Assembly: GCA_947251855.1 (NCBI GenBank)
Contig: CAMXUZ010000216.1
Span: forward strand, 1-5,351
DNA length: 5,351 nucleotides
Source: an uncultured Ruaniaceae bacterium
GTDB taxonomy: Bacteria; Actinomycetota; Actinomycetes; Actinomycetales; Beutenbergiaceae
Direction: 5' to 3'
The notes below the pieces were generated by a model. It saw nothing but the letters and a program-made list of their open reading frames with translations. It made no database searches and was not told where the DNA came from. A program made the translations under genes and the position numbers. Below are positions 1-4,443 of this stretch, in pieces. The stretch's first letter is position 1, and each line of letters opens with the position of its first letter.

Positions 1-344
1 TCGTCCTCCGCGAGGTTTCCTTCCGGCGCTGGGGCGACCTGCTGATCCTCGGGCTCCGCCTGCGCAGGCGCGGGCGGAGTTTCTCTCGGCTCGCCGCTCG
101 GATCGACATCGATCGTGATGATCGGCGCGCCCACGTCCACGGTCGCGCCGACCTCGGCGAGGATCGCGGTGATGAGGCCGGCGTGGGGGCTGGGGAGCTC
201 GACGAGCGACTTCGCCGTTTCGATCTCGACGAGGACGTCGTTCACCTCGACCGTGTCCCCGACGGCGACCTTCCAGTCGACGATGTCCGCCTCAGTGAGG
301 CCCTCCCCGACGTCGGGGAGCGGGAAATCTATGAATTCAGGCAC
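1..344 (-). CDS. bkdC: Lipoyl-domain E2 acyltransferase of branched-chain 2-oxoacid dehydrogenase (N-terminal part, cut by window edge)
   Basis: E2 core subunit that carries the acyl group from E1 on a swinging lipoyl arm and transfers it to CoA. Only the first 114 residues are present; the catalytic core lies beyond the left edge. Residues 1-78 form a typical biotinyl/lipoyl domain: an N-terminal LPDVGEG motif (9-15), then [16 protein letters not shown] with the lipoyl-lysine K45, then a closing GAPIITI strand. From about residue 80 the chain is rich in Pro, Ala and Glu, as in the flexible linkers between E2 domains. The start is GTG at 344, chosen because LPDVGEG must sit close to the N-terminus and GAGGAG lies 5 bases upstream. 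It follows bkdB by 14 bases in the same operon. Strongly supported as an E2. The branched-chain assignment rests on the heterodimeric E1 genes next door and the [12 protein letters not shown] lipoyl motif; an E2 for pyruvate or acetoin is less likely. A peripheral subunit-binding domain cannot be checked here. Confidence 0.9.
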   Translation of the reverse strand, partial: MPEFIDFPLPDVGEGLTEADIVDWKVAVGDTVEVNDVLVEIETAKSLVELPSPHAGLITAILAEVGATVDVGAPIITIDVDPSGEPRETPPAPAQAEPEDQQVAPAPEGNLAED

Positions 345-349
345 GTAGT

Positions 350-355
350 CTCCTC
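350..355 (-). promoter_or_regulatory. Ribosome binding site of bkdC
   Basis: GAGGAG on the minus strand, separated by 5 bases from the GTG at 344. It fixes this non-ATG codon as the bkdC start. It lies in the 14-base gap after the bkdB stop codon. Confidence 0.75.
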
Positions 356-358
356 AAC

Positions 359-1387
359 CTAGTACGCCATCGATTCTTCGACGGCGTGGAGCACCCGGTC
401 GAGCCCGGGCAGGTATTCCTCTTCAACTTTGGAGACGGGATAGGGAGTGTGGAACCCGCCCACCCGGGCGACGGGCGCCTCGAGATGATAGAAGCACTCC
501 TGGCTCACCCGGGCGGCGATCTCCGCGCCCGCTCCGAAGAACACCGGGGCTTCGTGGGCGACGACGAGCCGCCCCGTCTTCCGCACCGAGGCGGTGACGG
601 TCTCGAAATCGATCGGGGAGATCGAGCGCAGGTCGATCACCTCGATATCCGTGCCCTCCTCCGCGGCGACGTCGGCGACCATGAGCGCGGTGCGCACGGT
701 CGGCCCGTAGGCGGCGATCGCCAGGTCGGTGCCGGCGCGCAGGATCCGCGCGGATTGCAGCTGCGCGGTACCCGCTGGCGTGGTGACCCGCTCCGAGATG
801 CCCAGATCGGCGTCGGAAGCGCCGGTGGGCACCTCCCCGCGGTCCCAGTACCGGGCTTTGGGTTCGAAGAACAGCACCGGATCGGGGGAGGCGATCGCCT
901 GCTGGATCATCACGTAGGCGTCGGCGGGGTTCGACGGGGTGACGACGCGCAGGCCGGCGGTGTGGGCGAAGAGCGCCTCGGGCGATTCGCTGTGGTGCTC
1001 GATCGCGCCGATGCCGCCGCCGTAGGGCACGCGGATGACGACCGGGGTGGTGTGGGTCCCCGCGGTGCGGTAGTGCAGCTTCGCGAGCTGGGTCGTGATC
1101 TGGTCGTAGGCGGGGAAGATGAACCCGTCGAACTGGATCTCGCACACGGGACGGTAGCCGGCGTAGGTGAGGCCGATCGCGGTGCCCACGATCCCCGATT
1201 CCGCGAGGGGGGTGTCGACGACCCGGTCCGGGCCGAAGGTGTCGATGAGGCCGTCGGTGATCCGGAAGACCCCGCCGAGGGGCCCGATGTCCTCACCCAT
1301 GAGGAGCACCTTGTCATCACGTTCCATCGCCCGGCGCAGCCCGGCGTTGATCGCCCGGCCGAAGGGGAGTTTTTCAACGGTGCTCAT
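359..1387 (-). CDS. bkdB: Branched-chain 2-oxoacid dehydrogenase E1 component, beta subunit
   Basis: Beta subunit (342 aa, usual family length) of the TPP-dependent alpha2beta2 E1 that decarboxylates branched-chain 2-oxoacids and reductively acylates the E2 lipoyl group in the cytoplasm. Visible landmarks: GEDIG (31-35); DTPLAESGIVGTAIGLTYAG (58-77), where E63 aligns with the Glu that activates the TPP aminopyrimidine; FPAYDQI (91-97); HHSESPEALFAH (131-142), where H132 aligns with the active-site His of human BCKDHB; and a C-terminal transketolase-like domain from about residue 215, with IDLRSISPID (251-260) and VAHEAP (276-281). The ATG at 1387 is preferred to the GTG 13 codons upstream. 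It has GAGGAG 5 bases upstream, forms an ATGA overlap with the bkdA stop, and the extra residues would lie inside bkdA. The overlap suggests translational coupling, which would suit 1:1 subunit stoichiometry. No active-site residue appears to be missing. A pyruvate or acetoin role is possible but less likely, because actinobacteria usually use the single-chain AceE for pyruvate. Confidence 0.93.
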   Translation of the reverse strand: MSTVEKLPFGRAINAGLRRAMERDDKVLLMGEDIGPLGGVFRITDGLIDTFGPDRVVDTPLAESGIVGTAIGLTYAGYRPVCEIQFDGFIFPAYDQITTQLAKLHYRTAGTHTTPVVIRVPYGGGIGAIEHHSESPEALFAHTAGLRVVTPSNPADAYVMIQQAIASPDPVLFFEPKARYWDRGEVPTGASDADLGISERVTTPAGTAQLQSARILRAGTDLAIAAYGPTVRTALMVADVAAEEGTDIEVIDLRSISPIDFETVTASVRKTGRLVVAHEAPVFFGAGAEIAARVSQECFYHLEAPVARVGGFHTPYPVSKVEEEYLPGLDRVLHAVEESMAY

Positions 1388-2523
1388 GCGCTCTCCTCGA
1401 ACCCGGCCTGGTAGTCGGCGAACCACTCCCGCTCGTAGGCGATCTGGGAGTGCTCGCTCGCGTACACGTGGTCGAACATCGTTTCCGGGGCAGGCGCCTC
1501 GAGGGCGCGGCAGTGTTCGCGCGTGTGGGCGCCGAACTCGTCTGCGAGTTGCTCGACCTTGTCGAAAAACTCCGCGGCCGTGCCCAGCGACTCCAGGTGG
1601 GCCCGCAGCCGGTCGATCGGATCACGCTGCGCCCAATGGTCTTCCTCCTCCTGGGTGCGGTACCGGGACGGGTCGTCCGAGGTCGTGTGCGCCCCGCGGC
1701 GATAGGTGACCGCCTCGATGAAGGTGGGGCCGCCGCCGCTGCGCGCGCGCTCAAGAGCCTCGTCGGCGACGGCGTAACAGGCGAGCACGTCGTTGCCGTC
1801 CACCCGGACGGTCGGGATCGCGAACCCGCGCCCCCGCCACGCGATCGGCGCGGGTGACTGGGTCTGGGCGGGCACGGATATCGCCCACTGGTTGTTCTGG
1901 ACGAAGAATACGACCGGGGCGTTGTTCGACGCCGCGAACACCAGCGCCTCATTCACGTCACCCTGGGAGGTCGCGCCGTCCCCGAAATAGGTGATGACGG
2001 CCCGGTCGCGCCCGGGGTCGCCGGTGCCGACGTCGCCGTCGCGCTGGATCCCCATCGCGTAACCGACGGCGTGCAACGTGTGGGACCCGATGACCAGGGA
2101 GGCGGTGGTGAAGTCGTGGGCGTGCGGATCGTACCCGCCGTGCGCCACGCCGCGGTAGAGGGGAAGTAGATCGGGCAGGTCCAGGCCCCGGACGTGGGCG
2201 ACGCCATGTTCGCGGTAGGAGGGGAAGATGAAGTCCCGCCGGGCGGTGGCGTGAGCGGAGCCCACCTGGGCGGCTTCCTGCCCGAAGCTCGGGGGCCACA
2301 GGCCGAGCTCGCCGTGGCGCTGCAGGGCCGTGGCCTCCCGATCGAACCGGCGCACGAGCGCCATGTCCCGGTAGAAGCCTTCGAGGGCATCTCGATCGAG
2401 GTGGGCCACCCGCTTCGCGTAGTGATCGTGGTGCGCGCGGGTGCCCTGTGGTGAGAGCAATTGGACGGGGGTGGTGTCCTGCTCCCCGACGACGGGGGTC
2501 TCCCGGTAGGTGTCGGTGGTCAT
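1384..2523 (-). CDS. bkdA: Branched-chain 2-oxoacid dehydrogenase E1 component, alpha subunit
   Basis: Alpha subunit (379 aa) of the heterotetrameric E1 decarboxylase; it supplies the diphosphate- and Mg-binding half of the TPP site. The TPP signature starts with FGDGATSQGD (180-189) and ends with the NN pair at 210-211, with NEALVFAASN between. Other family landmarks: FYRDMALVRRFD (50-61), PSFGQEAAQVG (78-88), FPSYREHG (100-107), GSHTLHAVGYAMG (146-158). The loop YRRGAHTTSDDPSRYR (274-289) matches the human BCKDHA phosphorylation loop; H279 aligns with its TPP-contacting His, and Thr280 stands where the human regulatory Ser is. About 45 residues precede the E1 fold. They include PVQLLSPQG, similar to the lead-in of actinobacterial E1 alphas as I recall them. 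ATG at 2523 is favoured (AAAGGAG, 8-base gap); an adjacent in-frame GTG at 2526 (5-base gap) would add one residue. It is the first gene of the operon and overlaps bkdB by 4 bases. Confidence 0.92.
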   Translation of the reverse strand: MTTDTYRETPVVGEQDTTPVQLLSPQGTRAHHDHYAKRVAHLDRDALEGFYRDMALVRRFDREATALQRHGELGLWPPSFGQEAAQVGSAHATARRDFIFPSYREHGVAHVRGLDLPDLLPLYRGVAHGGYDPHAHDFTTASLVIGSHTLHAVGYAMGIQRDGDVGTGDPGRDRAVITYFGDGATSQGDVNEALVFAASNNAPVVFFVQNNQWAISVPAQTQSPAPIAWRGRGFAIPTVRVDGNDVLACYAVADEALERARSGGGPTFIEAVTYRRGAHTTSDDPSRYRTQEEEDHWAQRDPIDRLRAHLESLGTAAEFFDKVEQLADEFGAHTREHCRALEAPAPETMFDHVYASEHSQIAYEREWFADYQAGFEESA

Positions 2524-2531
2524 CACACAAG

Positions 2532-2538
2532 CTCCTTT
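2532..2538 (-). promoter_or_regulatory. Ribosome binding site of bkdA
   Basis: AAAGGAG on the minus strand. The gap is 8 bases to the ATG at 2523 and 5 bases to the in-frame GTG at 2526. Both are workable, so the start is uncertain by one codon; ATG is taken as the start. Confidence 0.7.
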
Positions 2539-2567
2539 GGTGAGAGGGGCACAAGCCGCGACTGCAA

Positions 2568-2583
2568 CCTACGCCAGCGTAGG
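2568..2583. promoter_or_regulatory. Perfect 16-base palindrome, candidate operator A
   Basis: CCTACGCCAGCGTAGG has perfect 7-base arms around a 2-base centre. The centre (2575.5) is about 52 bases upstream of the bkdA ATG, just downstream of the predicted transcription start. Its core, TACG-N4-CGTA, recurs in the neighbouring palindrome. The size and symmetry suit a dimeric helix-turn-helix regulator such as a TetR-type protein, but the binding protein is not identified and none is encoded in this window. Confidence 0.5.
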
Positions 2584-2598
2584 CTACGGGAGCGTAAC
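2583..2598. promoter_or_regulatory. Imperfect palindrome TACG-N4-CGTA, candidate operator B
   Basis: GCTACGGGAGCGTAAC contains the symmetric core TACGGGAGCGTA (2585-2596) and matches at its outer G/C pair, with one mismatched pair between. Its centre (2590.5) is exactly 15 bases from the centre of the perfect palindrome at 2568-2583, with the same TACG-N4-CGTA core. It abuts the candidate -10 box and covers the predicted transcription start, a position typical of repression. Confidence 0.42.
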
Positions 2599-2603
2599 TT
2601 ATA
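2598..2603 (-). promoter_or_regulatory. Candidate -10 box of the bkdABC promoter
   Basis: TATAAG on the minus strand, within GGATATAAGTTACG, in the lowest-GC part of the gap. Transcription would begin near 2591, giving an untranslated leader of about 68 bases before the ATG at 2523. No good TTGACA-type -35 is present: GACGTC lies at a 17-base spacing and is weak. This is as expected for an activator-dependent or regulated actinobacterial promoter. The call is made by eye from composition and context only. Confidence 0.4.
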
Positions 2604-2606
2604 TCC

Positions 2607-2619
2607 GTAGGAAACCTAC
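2607..2619. promoter_or_regulatory. Palindrome GTAGG-N3-CCTAC, candidate operator C
   Basis: GTAGGAAACCTAC has perfect 5-base arms around AAA. It lies immediately upstream of the candidate -10 box, inside the -35/-10 spacer. Its half-sites, CGTAGG (2606-2611) and CCTACC (2615-2620), resemble those of the 16-base palindrome at 2568-2583 but in the opposite (outward) order. It may therefore be a further half-site array for the same regulator, or a site for a different one. Confidence 0.35.
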
Positions 2620-2636
2620 CGACGTCTTCGAGCTTT

Positions 2637-2653
2637 TTGTGCCGTTCGCACAA
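2637..2653. repeat. Inverted repeat TTGTGC-N5-GCACAA
   Basis: TTGTGCCGTTCGCACAA has perfect 6-base arms with a 5-base centre. It lies about 34 bases upstream (minus-strand sense) of the candidate -10 box. It could be an activator site or a small RNA hairpin. It is not a good terminator for pat, because on the minus strand it is followed by A residues, not T residues. Confidence 0.35.
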
Positions 2654-2815
2654 TCGGCTGAGGACGGGGCGCGGCCAGTTCTCGGGAACCACGCCCGTGA
2701 ACCGCAGGATTTCAGCGGAAACTCGCTTCCCTCTGAAGGTGAACGGTATGGAGTTATTGGTCTGCAGTTGTGGGTTTCGGCAAGTTGCCTGCGCCACAAA
2801 ATCTGCTCCTCCACC

Positions 2816-2854
2816 CTAGTGCGCGTCTCAGACTATGAGAAGGGGGCGCGCTAG
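2816..2854 (-). terminator. Bulged hairpin at the 3' end of pat, possible terminator
   Basis: Nested complementary blocks flank a 5-base loop (2831-2835): CTAG 2816-2819 with 2851-2854, CGCG 2822-2825 with 2847-2850, and TCTCA 2826-2830 with TGAGA 2836-2840. An unpaired purine-rich bulge lies at 2841-2846. The structure takes in the pat stop codon. No T-run follows it, so it is not a classical intrinsic terminator; a stabilising 3' end or a weak actinobacterial-type terminator is possible. Confidence 0.3.
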
Positions 2855-3951
2855 TCGGGGTGAACGGGAGTCAGTCCGAGGCCGCGGGCCCACGTCGCGG
2901 CGAGGGCGAGCGCGAGGTCATTCGCCTCGGGTTCCCCGATCGTCACCCGCACGCCCTCCGGGAAGGGCCGGGCGGTGAAGCCGCTTGCGAGCGCCTCCGC
3001 GGCGTAGGCATGGGAACGCTCCCCGATCGGGAGCCAATAGAAGTTGCCCTGCGGTTGCCCCACGTCCCAGCCTTGCGCGCGCAATTCCGCAGTGACCCGG
3101 GCGCGTTCGGCGATGACGGCCTCAACAACCTCGTCGGTGTAGTCCTCGCTCTCCAGGGCCGCGAGCGCGGCGCGCCCCGCGACCGCGTTGACGCCGAAGG
3201 GGGTCGAGGCACTCCGGAGCTGGCTCATGAGGCCGCTCGGACCCATCGCGTACCCCACGCGCAGGCCGGCCATCCCGTACGCCTTGGAAAAGGTGCGCAA
3301 CACGATGAGGTTGGCGCGCGCCTCCCCGCCACCGAGCAGGGCGAGGGAATCCACCTTCTCCTCGGTGCGATCGAAGTGCGCGTACGCCTCGTCGAGAACG
3401 ACCAGCACGTTCGAGGGCACGCGGTCGAGGAACGCGCCGATCTGGGAGTGGGTGGCGGCCTGGCTCGTGGGGTTGTTCGGCGTGCAGACCATCACGATCT
3501 TCGTGCGCTCGGTGATCGCCGCGGCCATCGCCTCGAAGTCGTGCTCGCCGGTCGGGGTGTTGGGTACCTGCACGGAGGTCGCTCCGGTGACCTGTACGAG
3601 GATCGGATAGGCCTCGAACGACCGCCAGGAGTACACCACTTCATCCCCGGTGGTCACCGCAGCGCGCAGGATCAACTCCAACAGGGACACCGAGCCGTTG
3701 CCGATGATGAGGTTGCCCTCGCTGAGCCCGTGGCGCTGGGCGAGGGCATGACACAGGGTGTCCCCGTACATCTCTGGGTAACGGTTCGCCTCCGCGGCGA
3801 CATCAGAGATCGCGGCGAGCACCGCCGGGGCGGGTGGGCTGGGAACCTCGTTCGAGGAAAGCTTGTAAATACTGGGGTCATCTCCCGAGGCTCCCGGCAC
3901 GTACGCCGGGAGTCCGCTGACGGAGGGGCGAAGCGTGAACTCTCCCGCCAT
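2851..3951 (-). CDS. pat: PLP-dependent aromatic amino acid / histidinol-phosphate-type aminotransferase
   Basis: Cytoplasmic class I/II (fold-type I) aminotransferase of 366 aa, exchanging amino groups between amino acids and 2-oxoacids. The N-terminus, LRPSVSGLPAYVPG (7-20) and SSNEVPSPPAPAVLAAI (32-48), followed by NRYPEMYG (56-63), is characteristic of the actinobacterial Pat/HisC2 branch. Catalytic landmarks: GNGS (84-87); CTPNNPT (156-162) with N160; DEAY (187-190) contacting PLP; FSKAYGMAGLRVGY (221-234) with Schiff-base lysine K223 and phosphate-binding R231; and VRVTIGEPEAND (334-345), where R335 should bind the substrate carboxylate. All key residues are present. ATG at 3951 is chosen because AAAGGAG lies 6 bases upstream; the ATG at 3957 directly abuts that motif and the ATG at 3978 lies upstream of it. 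Pat enzymes prefer aromatic amino acids; a true HisC role is the alternative and cannot be excluded, since no his genes are visible. It lies upstream of bkdA on the same strand, 327 bases away. Confidence 0.88.
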   Translation of the reverse strand: MAGEFTLRPSVSGLPAYVPGASGDDPSIYKLSSNEVPSPPAPAVLAAISDVAAEANRYPEMYGDTLCHALAQRHGLSEGNLIIGNGSVSLLELILRAAVTTGDEVVYSWRSFEAYPILVQVTGATSVQVPNTPTGEHDFEAMAAAITERTKIVMVCTPNNPTSQAATHSQIGAFLDRVPSNVLVVLDEAYAHFDRTEEKVDSLALLGGGEARANLIVLRTFSKAYGMAGLRVGYAMGPSGLMSQLRSASTPFGVNAVAGRAALAALESEDYTDEVVEAVIAERARVTAELRAQGWDVGQPQGNFYWLPIGERSHAYAAEALASGFTARPFPEGVRVTIGEPEANDLALALAATWARGLGLTPVHPD

Positions 3952-4038
3952 GGGCATCTCCTTTGAATCCGATGTCATGTGTAAATGATGCCTGATCTCA
4001 CACTCCCGCGCAGGGCGGGCGCGTGGCAAGATGGGGGC
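3952..4038. promoter_or_regulatory. Divergent intergenic region between pat and the membrane-protein gene
   Basis: Eighty-seven bases separate two divergently transcribed genes, so promoters for both probably lie here or overlap the gene starts. On the plus strand, CAAGAT at 4027-4032 is a -10-like hexamer 6 bases before the ATG at 4039, the geometry of leaderless actinobacterial transcripts. I see no convincing -35 for it. On the minus strand the A/T-rich stretch around 3973-3989 may hold the pat promoter, but no clear -10/-35 pair stands out. Confidence 0.35.
3958..3964 (-). promoter_or_regulatory. Ribosome binding site that decides the pat start
   Basis: AAAGGAG on the minus strand sits 6 bases before the ATG at 3951. 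It directly abuts the in-frame ATG at 3957, with no spacer, and lies downstream of the ATG at 3978. This makes 3951 the most plausible start. Confidence 0.75.
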
Positions 4039-4428
4039 ATGCAGTTTGTTTTCCGTGTCATCGCGAACGCCATCGGGATATGGCTCGCCGCCGAGCTCCT
4101 CGGTGGTATCACCCTCGAAACCGATGGCACGTGGCAGAACACCCTCATCGTCGTCGCGGTGATCGCGCTCGTGTTCACTCTCGTGAACATGATCATCCGC
4201 CCGATCGTCAAGGTACTCACCTTCCCGCTGTACATCATCACCCTCGGGTTGTTCTTCATCGTTGTCAACGCGCTGATGCTGCTGCTGACGAGCAAGGTCA
4301 CCGACTCGTTCAACTACGGGCTGCACATCGAGGGCTTCGGTTCCGCGGTGCTGGGTTCGCTCATCGTCTCCCTCATCTCCACCATCGTCATCGCGATCCT
4401 TCCCGATCGGCGCAGCCGCCGGCGCTGA
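4039..4428 (+). CDS. Phage-holin-family (Phage_holin_4_2-like) small integral membrane protein
   Basis: A 129-residue protein made almost entirely of four predicted transmembrane helices, at about 4-24, 33-53, 63-85 and 101-121. It ends in a short basic tail (DRRSRRR) that should stay in the cytoplasm. The central stretch has the hallmark of the family: N50, RP (54-55), LTFPLYIITLGLF (60-72) and N77. Despite its name this family is a widespread chromosomal membrane protein of unknown function; there is no phage context here. The ATG at 4039 is preferred to the ATGs at 3985 and 3988. The first helix begins right after it, and the upstream 18 residues are hydrophilic and without a ribosome binding site. 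GGGGG directly abuts the start and is too close to act as a Shine-Dalgarno, so a leaderless message is possible. It diverges from pat and converges on the hydrolase gene. Family strongly supported; role unknown. Confidence 0.85.
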   Translation: MQFVFRVIANAIGIWLAAELLGGITLETDGTWQNTLIVVAVIALVFTLVNMIIRPIVKVLTFPLYIITLGLFFIVVNALMLLLTSKVTDSFNYGLHIEGFGSAVLGSLIVSLISTIVIAILPDRRSRRR

Positions 4429-4443
4429 TCCCTCGCCGCCGAC

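Larger units (their letters stand above)
2524..2850. promoter_or_regulatory. Non-coding control region between pat and bkdA
   Basis: This 327-base gap holds no convincing gene. Hand-counted GC per 60 bases is about 60% at 2521-2580, 48% at 2581-2640, 70% at 2641-2700, 52% at 2701-2760 and 55% at 2761-2820, mostly well below the flanking genes. The half next to bkdA has an A/T-rich -10-like box and three adjacent palindromes. Further out there is a separate TTGTGC/GCACAA palindrome at 2637-2653. The edge next to pat carries a bulged hairpin. Short open frames exist on both strands (up to 71 codons on minus) but lack ribosome binding sites, recognisable motifs and a GC-rich third-position pattern. 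The layout fits a regulated promoter for bkdABC, separate from pat. Confidence 0.7.

Noticed and set aside
115..348. 77-codon plus-strand frame opposite bkdC
   Set aside because: Ser/Thr-rich shadow of the lipoyl domain; the minus strand holds the genuine LPDVGEG and ETAKS motifs.
359..1387. Reading the E1 genes as pyruvate dehydrogenase
   Set aside because: Possible from the fold, but the HHSESPEA motif, the branched-chain-like loop in E1 alpha, the lipoyl motif of E2 and the usual actinobacterial use of AceE for pyruvate all favour Bkd. Substrate assays would be decisive.
386..1414. 342-codon plus-strand open frame opposite bkdB
   Set aside because: Antisense shadow of a well-supported gene in GC-rich DNA; the translation is Gly/Arg/Asp-rich with no family motifs.
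1958..2797. 279-codon minus-strand frame running through the gap into bkdA
   Set aside because: Most of it is an out-of-frame Arg/Pro/Gly-rich reading of bkdA. The upstream 80 or so residues show no known motif or ribosome binding site, so no gene is called.
2510..2854. 114-codon plus-strand frame across the intergenic region
   Set aside because: No ribosome binding site, no motif, runs over the palindromes and the candidate promoter, and lies antisense to the bkd leader.
2860..3966. 368-codon plus-strand open frame opposite pat
   Set aside because: Mirror of the aminotransferase gene, low-complexity translation rich in Gly, Arg, Glu and His, and no ribosome binding site or recognisable domain.
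4005..4019. CCCGC/GCGGG short hairpin in the pat / holin-family gap
   Set aside because: Only 5 base pairs with no T-tract, in GC-rich sequence where such repeats are common by chance.
4039..4428. Prophage or lysis cassette suggested by the holin-family membrane protein
   Set aside because: No endolysin, integrase, terminase or structural phage gene is nearby; this family is mostly chromosomal and flanked here by metabolic genes.
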